From the NCBI GenBank assembly GCA_013112585.1, contig JABFGH010000003.1, forward strand, positions 1 through 64,000: DNA of 64,000 nucleotides, read 5' to 3'. Within the stretch, counting starts at the first letter, position 1. Each line of letters starts with the position of its first letter. Shown piece after piece: positions 8,664 to 16,591 of the stretch. Made by a program: the position numbers and the translations under genes. Source of the DNA: Ignavibacteriota bacterium. Its GTDB lineage: Bacteria > Bacteroidota > Ignavibacteria > Ignavibacteriales > Melioribacteraceae. The notes below the pieces were generated by a model. It did no database searches and was not told the origin of the DNA. It saw only the letters and a list, made by a program, of their open reading frames with translations.

Positions 8664-9512
8664 TTATTTATAAAAACTTATCAAAGATATAGCCTGGCTA
8701 TAATATCCGCTGCCGAAAAGGTTTAAATGATTTAGTACGTGATATAGTTTGTAAATGTTTTCCCTGTATTGCCAGCCCTCTTTTAATGGATACTCTTCAT
8801 TGTAAGCTGCGTAAAAATTTGAATCAAATCCGCCGAACAATTTTGTCATTGCTAAATCAGCTTCGCGGTGACCGTAATAAACTGCAGGGTCAATCAAACA
8901 GGGATTTCCATTTTCATCCGGCATATAATTCCCGCTCCATAAATCACCGTGAAGTAATGACGGCTGTTCATCACTGCCGGCAAGAATATCATTTATCGAT
9001 AATTCAATTTTTTGTATTCCGTTTCTTAATTCTCCGGTTGAATGCCCATTTTTTTCAGCAAGTTTAAATTGATAGAGAATTCTATTTTCAAAATAAAATT
9101 CAACCCAGCTTTTTTTCTGCGGCAAATTTATTTGATCTGTTGAGCCAATAAAATTATTTTCATAAAAGCCGTATTCCGATGAGTGATGTTTATGCAGCCT
9201 TGCAAATTGTCTCCCGAATAATTCACTGAAGTTATTTGTCTTACTCGAAGAATTAATATATTCCAATAATAAGAAATCGCCGCTTACAAATATTACCTTC
9301 GGCACTCTAATCGCCGAAGCTTTATCTAATTCTCGTAATCCATTTGCCTCAGTAAAATGAATACTGCTATTGCTATACTCCTTTACAAAATATTTTTCTC
9401 CGGTTTGAACCGTCAGTAGTTTCGAATTACCAATACATCCGCCGCCGATAGAATTTAAACCGGTTATCTTTTTTGATAAGGCTTGTTCAACTTTGTTTTG
9501 GATACTGCTCAT
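8664..9512 (-). CDS. Fructosamine kinase family protein
   Basis: 282-residue protein kinase-like fold enzyme of the fructosamine-3-kinase family. Visible marks are the ATP lysine in GEKYFVKEYS, LLEYI in the hinge, the catalytic loop LLHGDLWSGNY, and the metal site CLIDPAVYYGHREADLAM. The family phosphorylates ketoamines on glycated protein; bacterial members mostly prefer ribulosamines and erythrulosamines, and the phosphate then destabilises the adduct. The start overlaps the stop of the upstream LMW phosphatase gene by four bases, so the two are translationally coupled. That pairing is known from other bacteria and supports a protein-deglycation role. Confidence 0.9.
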   Translation of the reverse strand: MSSIQNKVEQALSKKITGLNSIGGGCIGNSKLLTVQTGEKYFVKEYSNSSIHFTEANGLRELDKASAIRVPKVIFVSGDFLLLEYINSSSKTNNFSELFGRQFARLHKHHSSEYGFYENNFIGSTDQINLPQKKSWVEFYFENRILYQFKLAEKNGHSTGELRNGIQKIELSINDILAGSDEQPSLLHGDLWSGNYMPDENGNPCLIDPAVYYGHREADLAMTKLFGGFDSNFYAAYNEEYPLKEGWQYRENIYKLYHVLNHLNLFGSGYYSQAISLISFYK

Positions 9513-9994
9513 AACAAATTATTATTTAATTTAGTTTTTACATCTTCCAACAAACCGGCACACGTATCTTCAAGAATATCAAGTACAGTTTCAAATCCTT
9601 CAGGTCCGCCGTAATATGGGTCCGGGACTTCGGCAAAATTATTGTTAGTCGAAAAATCAGTCATCATAAATATTTTACTTTTATACTTATTGTTTATATC
9701 GTATGATAACAGATCATTATAATTACTTTCATCCATGGCAATTATATAATCAAATTTTTCAAAATCAGCTTCATTAAACTTACGCGCCATACTTGTTAAG
9801 TTATAGCCTCTTTTTATTGCGTGAGTCTTCATTCTTGAATCAGCCGGATTTCCTTCATGATAAGCAATTGTTCCTGCTGAGTCGCAGCTTATTTTATCTT
9901 GTAAGTTTTCACGTCGTATTAATTCGTTCATAACGGCTTCACCGCTGGGGGATCGGCAAATATTGCCCAGGCATACAAATAAAATTTTTATCAT
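9509..9994 (-). CDS. Low-molecular-weight protein tyrosine phosphatase family
   Basis: 161 residues, the usual family length. The P-loop CLGNICRS is at residues 8-15 and the general-acid motif DPYYGGPEGF near residue 123. The family hydrolyses phosphotyrosine, but homologues encoded next to fructosamine kinases have been described as phosphatases for ribulosamine-5-phosphate type sugar adducts. Given the four-base overlap with the kinase gene, I favour this repair role over signalling. The leader is AT-rich and the gene begins with ATG; it is the first gene of the pair. Confidence 0.92.
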   Translation of the reverse strand: MIKILFVCLGNICRSPSGEAVMNELIRRENLQDKISCDSAGTIAYHEGNPADSRMKTHAIKRGYNLTSMARKFNEADFEKFDYIIAMDESNYNDLLSYDINNKYKSKIFMMTDFSTNNNFAEVPDPYYGGPEGFETVLDILEDTCAGLLEDVKTKLNNNLL

Positions 9995-10078
9995 CTCAAC
10001 TCGGTATTTATTTTATAAAATTAAGTCTCAAAGTTAACATAGACTTATTAAAATTCAAGTTAACTCAAAAATTTACTT

Positions 10079-10260
10079 ATGAGAGAGTTAGAAGCCATTG
10101 ATTGGTATAATCAGTGAATAGATGTTTGCAAAATGATAAATAAATAGTGGTACTTATTCATAATGGAAAGTAAAACTATGCAACACTTATTAAATGGCTA
10201 AGAAGAAACAATACAAAAATTGAAGAAGAGCTTAAAGATTATTTGTTTCCCAAAAAATAA
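10079..10260 (+). pseudogene. Remnant of an encapsulated ferritin-like (EncFtn) gene
   Basis: Reading from the ATG at 10079 gives MRELEAIDWYNQ, a TGA stop, then IDVCK in the same frame. After a frame change come VVLIHN and, further on, TLIKWLRRNNTKIEEELKDY, ending in LFPKK and TAA at 10258-10260. Together these follow the order of the encapsulin-associated ferritin EncFtn (a DWY helix, then HN and EEKEHA, then EWLRRND and the YLF end). The block normally carrying the EEKEHA metal ligands is unreadable. At least one frameshift and three stops break it, so it cannot make a working protein. No encapsulin shell gene is visible nearby. Confidence 0.7.
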
Positions 10261-10349
10261 TTGAGGCATGATTAGTTAAGCTGCATAACCTAAATATTAC
10301 TGTATGTGGCATGATAATGTTTCTTGAAAAAGGAAATGTTAAACATACC

Positions 10350-10808
10350 TTATCCCTCTCTTTTAAACGCATCAATTTTTATTTCATACTTATGTGAATG
10401 AGGGTTTTCAAACATCGAAATATTTACTTCAATATTTTTTGCCCGCAGATCAAATTCCGATACATTTAAGGTATCTATTTTAAATCCTTTCTTGCTGCAG
10501 TCAGCTAATAGCTTATTCATTGTTTTATGTGCGCTGTTTTTATCATTAAAAATTTTAAACCCCTGTACGTGATAAACTCCTTTTTGATTTGCGACAAAAA
10601 CCATTTGATAATCTTTCTCTTTGTAGAAAACACATTCCATTTCCAAATTACTTTTATCATGATGCACAGGCTTACCATAATCAGCAATTACGGCAGATAG
10701 TTTTTTGCCGATCATATTAAAAGCGGTTAAGTCTTGAGAGTTAATACTTATGAGCGGAATGAAAATTATAGCAAACAAAAATTTCTTAAAATAAATAATC
10801 CTTTTCAT
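10350..10808 (-). CDS. Small exported protein of unknown function
   Basis: 152 residues with an N-terminal signal peptide (KKFLFAIIFIPLISINSQ). The mature part of about 125 residues has mixed charge and no motif that I recognise; the pattern GKKLSAVIADYGKPVHHDKS and later KIFNDKNSAHKTMNKLL suggest a small alpha/beta domain. It is a single gene with an ATG start preceded by GGAGGC in the leader, a strong ribosome site. Function unknown. Confidence 0.7.
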   Translation of the reverse strand: MKRIIYFKKFLFAIIFIPLISINSQDLTAFNMIGKKLSAVIADYGKPVHHDKSNLEMECVFYKEKDYQMVFVANQKGVYHVQGFKIFNDKNSAHKTMNKLLADCSKKGFKIDTLNVSEFDLRAKNIEVNISMFENPHSHKYEIKIDAFKREG

Positions 10809-11172
10809 AATGCCTCCAAATTGTTTGGTTACCGGTTATGAATTTTTACGAATCTATTTAATAGAATTATTTTTTTAAGATTTAGTAAGCAGCAAAAAAA
10901 ATCTAATAATTATTAAAAAATTTTTACTACTGTTTGAATTGAATGTAGTATAATTTTCTTAAAAGTTCAATTTATAGCAGGCGGATGTTGGAAGGTCTAA
11001 GCAATAACGTTTCGATATTCATTTTAGTATATTTATTTTATAAAATAAAGGATTTGAATAGCGTGATAATAAGTAGGGTTTGCTTCATCCGTCGGCTGAC
11101 GGATTCACAATGATAAACCAAAGGTGATACAAATGTATTTAAATAAGTGTTCATATTTGTCCGGATTGAAAA
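10809..11172. other. Intergenic region with one copy of a 16-base palindromic repeat
   Basis: 364 bases without a gene. The only notable element is the palindrome TCCGTCGGCTGACGGA at 11088-11103. The same core recurs at 47925-47940 (reversed loop) and inside a coding region at 52573-52588. The rest is AT-rich sequence in which I see no gene. Confidence 0.6.
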
Positions 11173-11901
11173 GTGAAAAAGTATAGAGATAAATCGCCCG
11201 AAGAGGTTATTAAACTTGTAACGATTGAAATTATTGAACGTGCAATTAAACTGGGCAAAAAGAAAAACAGAACTGTCTTCATCAGCAAAACATCGGGCGG
11301 TAAAGGTACTGATGTTAATACCCTTAATCCTAAAACTAAAGAAGGGCAAATCAATCTTGAACAATTTTTCAAATCTACCCGCAGGCACTACACTTTTTCC
11401 GGATTAGGTTCGCCTGAAGAACCTGATGCCATAAACTGGCGAATTTTAAATTTACCGTTTGGTAGAAGGATGCTTTTAGTGTTTCAAGTTTTACTTTCAT
11501 TCGTTTTAAAAGGCACGCCATTTAAAAACAAGCTTTACAGATGGATGGGAATACATGTCGGCAAAGGTGCGGAAATTATGCAGATGGTCTGGCTCGATCA
11601 CTTTAGACCGGAACTAATTTTTATCGGTGAGAATGCTTTGCTTGGTGCATTCACTCAACTAACAGTGCACGCCTACGAAGGATCGGGCAAGTTTCGTTAC
11701 GGGTTAATTGAAATTGGTAATAACTGTAAAATGGGAGCTGGAACGGGAATGGGACCAATACTGATAGAAGATAATGTAAGAACTTTGCCGGGTGCGACTC
11801 TTTCTCCTTATTTTTCTAGAATAAAAGCCGGATCGATCGTTGGTTGGAATCCGCCGAATGTAAAAGAAGTGAAGAGTGTAGATGTGAAAGGTGAGAAGTG
11901 A
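11173..11901 (+). CDS. Left-handed beta-helix acyltransferase-like protein
   Basis: 242 residues. The C-terminal half holds hexapeptide-type turns (IHVGKGAEIMQMVWLD, LIFIGENALLGAFTQL, LIEIGNNCKMGAGTGMGPI, ILIEDNVRTLPGATL), which build a left-handed beta helix as in maltose/serine O-acetyltransferase-like enzymes. The first 80 residues are basic and not recognised; a hydrophobic segment near residues 100-116 (MLLVFQVLLSFVLKG) may sit at the membrane. The start is a GTG directly after an in-frame stop and has no clear ribosome site, so it is uncertain. The acyl substrate is unknown. Confidence 0.75.
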   Translation: MKKYRDKSPEEVIKLVTIEIIERAIKLGKKKNRTVFISKTSGGKGTDVNTLNPKTKEGQINLEQFFKSTRRHYTFSGLGSPEEPDAINWRILNLPFGRRMLLVFQVLLSFVLKGTPFKNKLYRWMGIHVGKGAEIMQMVWLDHFRPELIFIGENALLGAFTQLTVHAYEGSGKFRYGLIEIGNNCKMGAGTGMGPILIEDNVRTLPGATLSPYFSRIKAGSIVGWNPPNVKEVKSVDVKGEK

Positions 11902-11925
11902 GAAGTGAAATGGCAAAGGTGAAAT

Positions 11926-11975
11926 GGCAAGCATGCATTCATGCAATCATTCAACCATGCATCTTTTCATCCCTG
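11926..11975. repeat. ATGCA/CATTCA dispersed repeat
   Basis: A run of overlapping ATGCA and CATTCA words (AAGCATGCATTCATGCAA, then ATCATTCAACCATGC, then ATCTTTTCATCCCTGC) in the gap before the ABC-F gene end. The same composite sequence flanks the four-helix-bundle gene at 33036-33079 and 33549-33600, which marks it as a dispersed repeat family and not simple low complexity. Confidence 0.6.
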
Positions 11976-13853
11976 CATTTCAGCAATTTTCTCTAACTCC
12001 TCCCATCGCTCATAAAGTTTTTGAACTTTAGCTTTTGCCTGCTCCAATTCCAAATTAAGTTCATTTGTCTTGTCAGCATATTTATCATAAAAATCTTTTG
12101 ATGAAAATATCGACTCAATCCTTTCAACATTTTCCTCCGCTTTCAAAATATTCTCTTCAATTGTTTCCAGTTCTTTTTTCTCTTTCCATGTTAATTTCCT
12201 TACTTTTTCTTTAACCCTGGTATCACCTTTTTTATTTTTGCTATTAGCAGGTTTTAATTCCTTTTTACGGCTCTTTCTTTTTTCAATATAGTAATCGTAA
12301 TCTCCTTCACTAAAATAAATTTCACCGTCACCTTCAAAAGCTAAAATGCCGTTACAGACGCGGTTTAAAAAATACCTGTCATGCGAAACGACAACAACAC
12401 ACCCATCAAAGGCGAGCAGCGCTTCTTCAAGTATTCTCAATGTCGGTAAATCCAAATCGTTTGTCGGTTCATCAAGCATTAAAAAGTTGCCGCCGTTTTT
12501 TAGTATGCGGGCAAGTGTAAGTCTGCTTTTTTCTCCGCCGGAAAGCCTGCCAACAATTGTATTTATTCTTTCATCAGTAAAAAGAAATTTTTTTAGGTAG
12601 CTCCAAACTTTCATTTGCTGATTGCCGAATTTGATAAATGTATTTCCCTCGCCTATCGCTTCAATCACCGTATCTTCATCATTCAGCAATAATCTCGATT
12701 GATCAACATAATTGAATTCAGTTTTTTCACCGATCTCAATTATTCCATCGTCCGGAGTAATTTCACCGAGTAGAAGTTTTAGCAATGTAGTTTTACCAAC
12801 ACCATTTTTACCAACAATACCTAATCTTCTGCCGGGAGTAAAAACAAAGTGCAAGCCGTCAATTAATTTTTTACCGCCAAGCTTTTTTCCAACTCCTTTT
12901 AATTCAAGAATATTTTTACCCAGCTTTTCCGCAGGAGGGATTACCATTTCTACATCGAGTTCAACTTCAGTATTTTCTTGAGCCGCTGTTTCGTAGTATG
13001 TATCGAGCCGGCTCTTTGCTTTTGTAGTTCTAGCCTTGGGTCCCCTTACAACCCATTCCAGTTCCCGTCTTAAAAAGTTCTGACGCTTTCTCTCTTCAAC
13101 TTCTTTTATTGCTAACCGCTCTGCTTTGTTAACCAGGTAATCTGTATAATTTCCTCTGTGCGAAATGAACTGTCCATTCGTAAGTTCAACAATTCTGTTT
13201 GCAATTCTATCTAAAAAGTATCGATCGTGAGTAACAAAAATGCATGTGCCTTTGTATGCGGCTAAAAATTTTTCAATCCATTCGATCGATTCAGTATCAA
13301 GATGGTTAGTCGGTTCATCTAATATAAGCAGATCGGGCTGAGAAACTATTGATCTGCAAAGCGCCACCCTTCTCTTTTCGCCGCCGGATAAGGTATCGAT
13401 TGCTCTATCAGCCTCAGGTGCATTTAACGATTTTAATAATTGATTGATCTTCTTCTCTAAATTCCAGCCGTCGAGATATTGAATTTTTTCCTCAAGAATA
13501 TTTCTTTTAGGTGAGTCAAATGGAAGTGATTCATATTCATCAATTAAAACAAGAATGTTATCGGCACCGGCTAAAACGTTTTCATAAACATTTTTAAATT
13601 CATCAAGTGTGAACTCTTGAGTTAAAAATCCTACAACGAGTTCTTTCTTCTTTGCCACATTACCGGAATCGGGTTCCATTAAGCCGGAAATTATTTTTAA
13701 GAATGTTGATTTACCAACTCCGTTTCTACCGACAAGTCCAATCCGATCTCCTTCATGTACACTTAGCGATGCATTATCAAGAATGATCTGCTCGCCAAAA
13801 TGAACATCCAATTCCATTGCGGTTAGTATTACCGGAGTTACATTGTTTTTCAT
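11967..13853 (-). CDS. ABC-F family ATPase (Uup/EttA type)
   Basis: 628-residue protein with two ABC ATPase domains and no membrane domain. Domain 1: Walker A GLVGRNGVGKST, signature LSGGEKRRVALC, Walker B LLILDEPTNHLD. Domain 2: GIVGKNGVGKTT, LSGGEKSRLTLA, MLDEPTNDLD. The linker between them (about 245-310) is the arginine-rich interdomain arm, and the last 110 residues form a coiled coil (KKELETIEENILKAEENVER). ABC-F proteins act on ribosomes, and Uup-type members with a C-terminal coiled coil also bind DNA junctions. Its ATG start is in an AT-rich region; it is monocistronic. Confidence 0.93.
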   Translation of the reverse strand: MKNNVTPVILTAMELDVHFGEQIILDNASLSVHEGDRIGLVGRNGVGKSTFLKIISGLMEPDSGNVAKKKELVVGFLTQEFTLDEFKNVYENVLAGADNILVLIDEYESLPFDSPKRNILEEKIQYLDGWNLEKKINQLLKSLNAPEADRAIDTLSGGEKRRVALCRSIVSQPDLLILDEPTNHLDTESIEWIEKFLAAYKGTCIFVTHDRYFLDRIANRIVELTNGQFISHRGNYTDYLVNKAERLAIKEVEERKRQNFLRRELEWVVRGPKARTTKAKSRLDTYYETAAQENTEVELDVEMVIPPAEKLGKNILELKGVGKKLGGKKLIDGLHFVFTPGRRLGIVGKNGVGKTTLLKLLLGEITPDDGIIEIGEKTEFNYVDQSRLLLNDEDTVIEAIGEGNTFIKFGNQQMKVWSYLKKFLFTDERINTIVGRLSGGEKSRLTLARILKNGGNFLMLDEPTNDLDLPTLRILEEALLAFDGCVVVVSHDRYFLNRVCNGILAFEGDGEIYFSEGDYDYYIEKRKSRKKELKPANSKNKKGDTRVKEKVRKLTWKEKKELETIEENILKAEENVERIESIFSSKDFYDKYADKTNELNLELEQAKAKVQKLYERWEELEKIAEMQG

Positions 13854-13996
13854 CTATTACTAAAATTGATATTAAAATGAGGTGTAAATATAAACAATAT
13901 TTTAATGCTTGTAGATTTACAAATTAAAACATGTTTTGAAAGTTATGTCTGGGAATTCGTCCACTACAGCAGTAGTAATTTATATATTTTAATTTG

Positions 13997-15166
13997 TCAG
14001 GGATCAGTTTCTATGCACCATAATACACTCCAGTCTGATGTGTCATATAGAAAGAGCTTACCGTCTCTTTCAATTGCAAAATATTTTCCTGTCTTATCAA
14101 AATTAATTGGCATTATTCCATCGATAGTATAACTATCTGTAAATGGATAAATTTTAGTTATTAATTTCATGTCAGGGTACTCATAAATTTTTACTTCAAA
14201 ATTCCCTTCGTCATTCATTAAACTTATAGCCAACATATTATTATTACTATTTAATACCATATGTATAGCTTCTCCGGGAACTTTATTGACTATTTCATTT
14301 TTCTCGATAGACCAAAAATGAATAAACCTATCATAACCTCCAAGCAAAACAAATTTCTCATCAGGTGAAAACACAGCAGTTCTAAAATATTTTTCATCAA
14401 GGGGCATCGAAACAATTTTTTTACCCTTGTCAATATCCCATACTGTTATATTTTCATTAGCTGACTTGCGAAAAAAATCTAACAATGCAAACTTTGCTTG
14501 CCGTTGCCAAATAACAATATATTTTCCGCTTGTACTATGATTAACCCATGTCTCTTTATGTCCGTCAAAGCTATATTCGTCATGTATTACTTCCATTTCA
14601 TTTATTACTTCACCAGTTTGAATTTTAACTTTGTATATGGCATCACTTCCAAAAGCAATAATCTCATTGTTATCCTCAGAAAACCAAACACCAAAATAAT
14701 AATCATCAATTCGCTTATTTTCCCAAAACAATCTCTCTTCTTCCAACGAATAACATTGTAGCCGACTTGATTTTCTTTCGAACGTTGCAACTATAATATA
14801 ATCTTCATTATGACTCATTACCATATGATTTATCCATATAGATTTCCCCAAATAGCTTAATTCAGATTGTCTCCCATCCAAAAGCCTATAAAAATAAATC
14901 ATTCCCCCTTTTGTATTTCGTGCTGAATATTCAGCAATGATTATTGATTTGTTATTTGAGATATTTAGGAAATTTAAATTATTGCGTTTCATATTTACTT
15001 CTGGTAATTCAGCGTAGCAATCCAGAATTCTTACAATATTGGAGTCAGTCCACAACTTACCTTGTTCTACATTAATATCATTCCGATCAACTTGCCCATA
15101 AATCATTATAGGTTGTAGAGAAAAAAGAATGAGCAGAAAAACTAAATATTTGTAAATATTAATCAT
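13997..15166 (-). CDS. Exported WD40-like beta-propeller protein
   Basis: About 390 residues. The ATG at 15166 starts a clear signal peptide (INIYKYLVFLLILFSLQP, then GQ); the longer frame upstream would bury it. The mature part shows propeller blades such as VWDIDKGKKIVSM, FSPDEKFVLLGGYDRFIHFW and INFDKTGKYFAIERDGKLFLYD, with the usual structural Trp/Asp near the blade ends. Probably a periplasmic or surface binding scaffold; no enzyme motif is visible. It is followed and preceded by small membrane protein genes on the same strand, separated by palindromic hairpins. Confidence 0.75.
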   Translation of the reverse strand: MINIYKYLVFLLILFSLQPIMIYGQVDRNDINVEQGKLWTDSNIVRILDCYAELPEVNMKRNNLNFLNISNNKSIIIAEYSARNTKGGMIYFYRLLDGRQSELSYLGKSIWINHMVMSHNEDYIIVATFERKSSRLQCYSLEEERLFWENKRIDDYYFGVWFSEDNNEIIAFGSDAIYKVKIQTGEVINEMEVIHDEYSFDGHKETWVNHSTSGKYIVIWQRQAKFALLDFFRKSANENITVWDIDKGKKIVSMPLDEKYFRTAVFSPDEKFVLLGGYDRFIHFWSIEKNEIVNKVPGEAIHMVLNSNNNMLAISLMNDEGNFEVKIYEYPDMKLITKIYPFTDSYTIDGIMPINFDKTGKYFAIERDGKLFLYDTSDWSVLWCIETDP

Positions 15167-15179
15167 GATATTCTCATAT

Positions 15180-15210
15180 TCTAGGCAGTCACGGTCGAAT
15201 TGTGACTGAT
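15180..15210. repeat. GGCAGTCAC-type hairpin repeat, copy 1
   Basis: Imperfect inverted repeat AGGCAGTCACGG, TCGAAT, TGTGACTG. It lies between the propeller gene and the membrane protein gene upstream of it. Related copies are at 16240-16267 and 16550-16580. Confidence 0.6.
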
Positions 15211-15215
15211 ATAAA

Positions 15216-15812
15216 TTAATTTGAAGAGAAATTATTATCACTTGCTCTCCCATTAATAATTTCATTTTTCAGTTTTATAAACTCTTTGTCTGTAATCACT
15301 CCGGTTTCTTTCAGCTGATTTAGTTTTGCTAGTTCAATTACTTTTGTACTCTCAGTATAGTTCTCATGGTAATAATTCACCAAATAATCTTTTCGATTTT
15401 TAATTAGGGAATCACAAAAACTATTCACTTCTTTTACATTTGGTTTATTAGGAAATAATACAATATTATCGGGGGCTGATTCGAAAACAACGACTTTTTC
15501 TCTAGTAAAAAAATACGATGCAGTCACTGCTAAAAATATTGCAGCAAAAAAGAAGAATGCTTCAAAACTTTTTGGGGTAGTGATTGAGTTGTAAAGGGTG
15601 AATAAACAAACAATGAATAGAACAATCATTACCCAATATTTAATTTTACTTGAAACTACTGTCTCAATAGAATTAGCAGTGATATCTTCATAATTGATAA
15701 TGAATTTTTTGGTGTTGAATAAAATGCTTTCTTCAATGTCAATACTATCATCTCTTAATTCAAAATATTTTACTTTGAAAAGTTTTCTCTGAGTAAGTTT
15801 TAAATGATCCAT
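15216..15812 (-). CDS. Membrane protein with SHOCT-like C-terminus
   Basis: 198 residues from the ATG at 15812 (a TTG nine bases upstream is less likely). The N-terminal 60 residues look like a PH-like beta domain (FELRDDSIDIEESILFNTKK, YEDITANSIE). Two transmembrane segments follow (IKYWVMIVLFIVCLFTLY and AFFFFAAIFLAVTASYFF). Near the end, LNQLKETGVITDKEFIKLKN matches the short SHOCT motif, common in Bacteroidota membrane proteins of unknown role and sometimes implicated in oligomerisation. Function unknown. Confidence 0.72.
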   Translation of the reverse strand: MDHLKLTQRKLFKVKYFELRDDSIDIEESILFNTKKFIINYEDITANSIETVVSSKIKYWVMIVLFIVCLFTLYNSITTPKSFEAFFFFAAIFLAVTASYFFTREKVVVFESAPDNIVLFPNKPNVKEVNSFCDSLIKNRKDYLVNYYHENYTESTKVIELAKLNQLKETGVITDKEFIKLKNEIINGRASDNNFSSN

Positions 15813-15853
15813 AGGTAACAATTTTTATCATTACGGTTGGACTTTGCCAACCT

Positions 15854-16219
15854 TTAATTTACTTTTTCTTTTTTTAATGAAGCGATTAGCTTTTTTAGTA
15901 TTACTAAATAATAAATCATAAACACAATTATAAATATAAAGATATTCATTATCATTCCTGAAGAAACTCCAATAATTATTTCAATGATTATTGTTGAAAG
16001 TGAATAGGCTAGTGAGAACTGGAAAAAGTAGATTATTACTTTTACGATCCATGTTTGTCCTATTGCCAATTTCCAACTAAGGAAAAACGAAAGAAAAACT
16101 AATGCTGCTACAATAATTTTGCCTAAAGTATCACCTAAATGCTCGGGTAAAAAAAGTGTATAAATAATAAATAAAGAAATTAGCCCAATACAAATTAAAT
16201 CAGTAATTCTACTTTTCAT
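15854..16219 (-). CDS. Small integral membrane protein, unknown
   Basis: 121 residues with about four hydrophobic helices (TDLICIGLISLFIIYTLFL, IIVAALVFLSFFLSWKLAI, VKVIIYFFQFSLAYSLSTII, MNIFIFIIVFMIYYLVIL) and a basic C-terminus. No family recognised. It sits between two other small genes on the same strand and starts with ATG. Confidence 0.65.
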   Translation of the reverse strand: MKSRITDLICIGLISLFIIYTLFLPEHLGDTLGKIIVAALVFLSFFLSWKLAIGQTWIVKVIIYFFQFSLAYSLSTIIIEIIIGVSSGMIMNIFIFIIVFMIYYLVILKKLIASLKKEKVN

Positions 16220-16239
16220 TTTAATTCCTTAATTTTTCT

Positions 16240-16267
16240 AAGCGGTCAGTGTTCAACCGTGATTGCA
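16240..16267. repeat. GGCAGTCAC-type hairpin repeat, copy 2
   Basis: GCGGTCAGTG, then TTCAACCG, then TGATTGC. A degenerate copy of the inverted repeat seen at 15180-15210 and 16550-16580, again in a gap between small same-strand genes. Confidence 0.5.
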
Positions 16268-16283
16268 ACAATAATATATGAAA

Positions 16284-16529
16284 TCATTGATCTACAATTC
16301 CAATTTCAGTAGTTATGTTTCCCAAACTTTCAATCAAGAAACCAAACTCCTCAAAATAATTTCCGGAACGATGAATGTATAAACCGTAAGGTTCAATACC
16401 TAATTCAACTTCAAAATTGTTTTCCTTCTTAATAAATAATAAACCGCTTTTCACATAACCAATATCTTTTAATAATTTAGTTAAGTCATCTTCTTTGTAC
16501 TCAAACCTTAGTTGCTGCCTTAATCCCAT
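16284..16529 (-). CDS. Small hypothetical protein
   Basis: 81 residues, soluble, no recognised motif. It begins MGLRQQLRFEYKEDDLTKLL and contains strands typical of a small alpha/beta fold (GLLFIKKENNFEVELGIEPY, GLYIHRSGNYFEEFGFL). It is bounded by two palindromic hairpins. Codon use is like the neighbours and the frame is clean, so it is probably a real gene of unknown function. Confidence 0.55.
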   Translation of the reverse strand: MGLRQQLRFEYKEDDLTKLLKDIGYVKSGLLFIKKENNFEVELGIEPYGLYIHRSGNYFEEFGFLIESLGNITTEIGIVDQ

Positions 16530-16549
16530 TTACTACTCCAAATTTTCTT

Positions 16550-16580
16550 GGCAGTCACACTCTAACTGTGACTGCCTTTT
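16550..16580. terminator. Strong hairpin of the GGCAGTCAC family, likely terminator
   Basis: GGCAGTCACA and TGTGACTGCC form a perfect 10-base stem around CTCTAAC, followed by TTTT on the forward strand. It sits 12 bases beyond the end of the reverse-strand GHL10 gene, so it may end that transcript, although the T tract favours the forward direction. It is the best-conserved of three related hairpins in 15.18-16.58 kb. Confidence 0.55.
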
Positions 16581-16591
16581 AAATTCCAATC

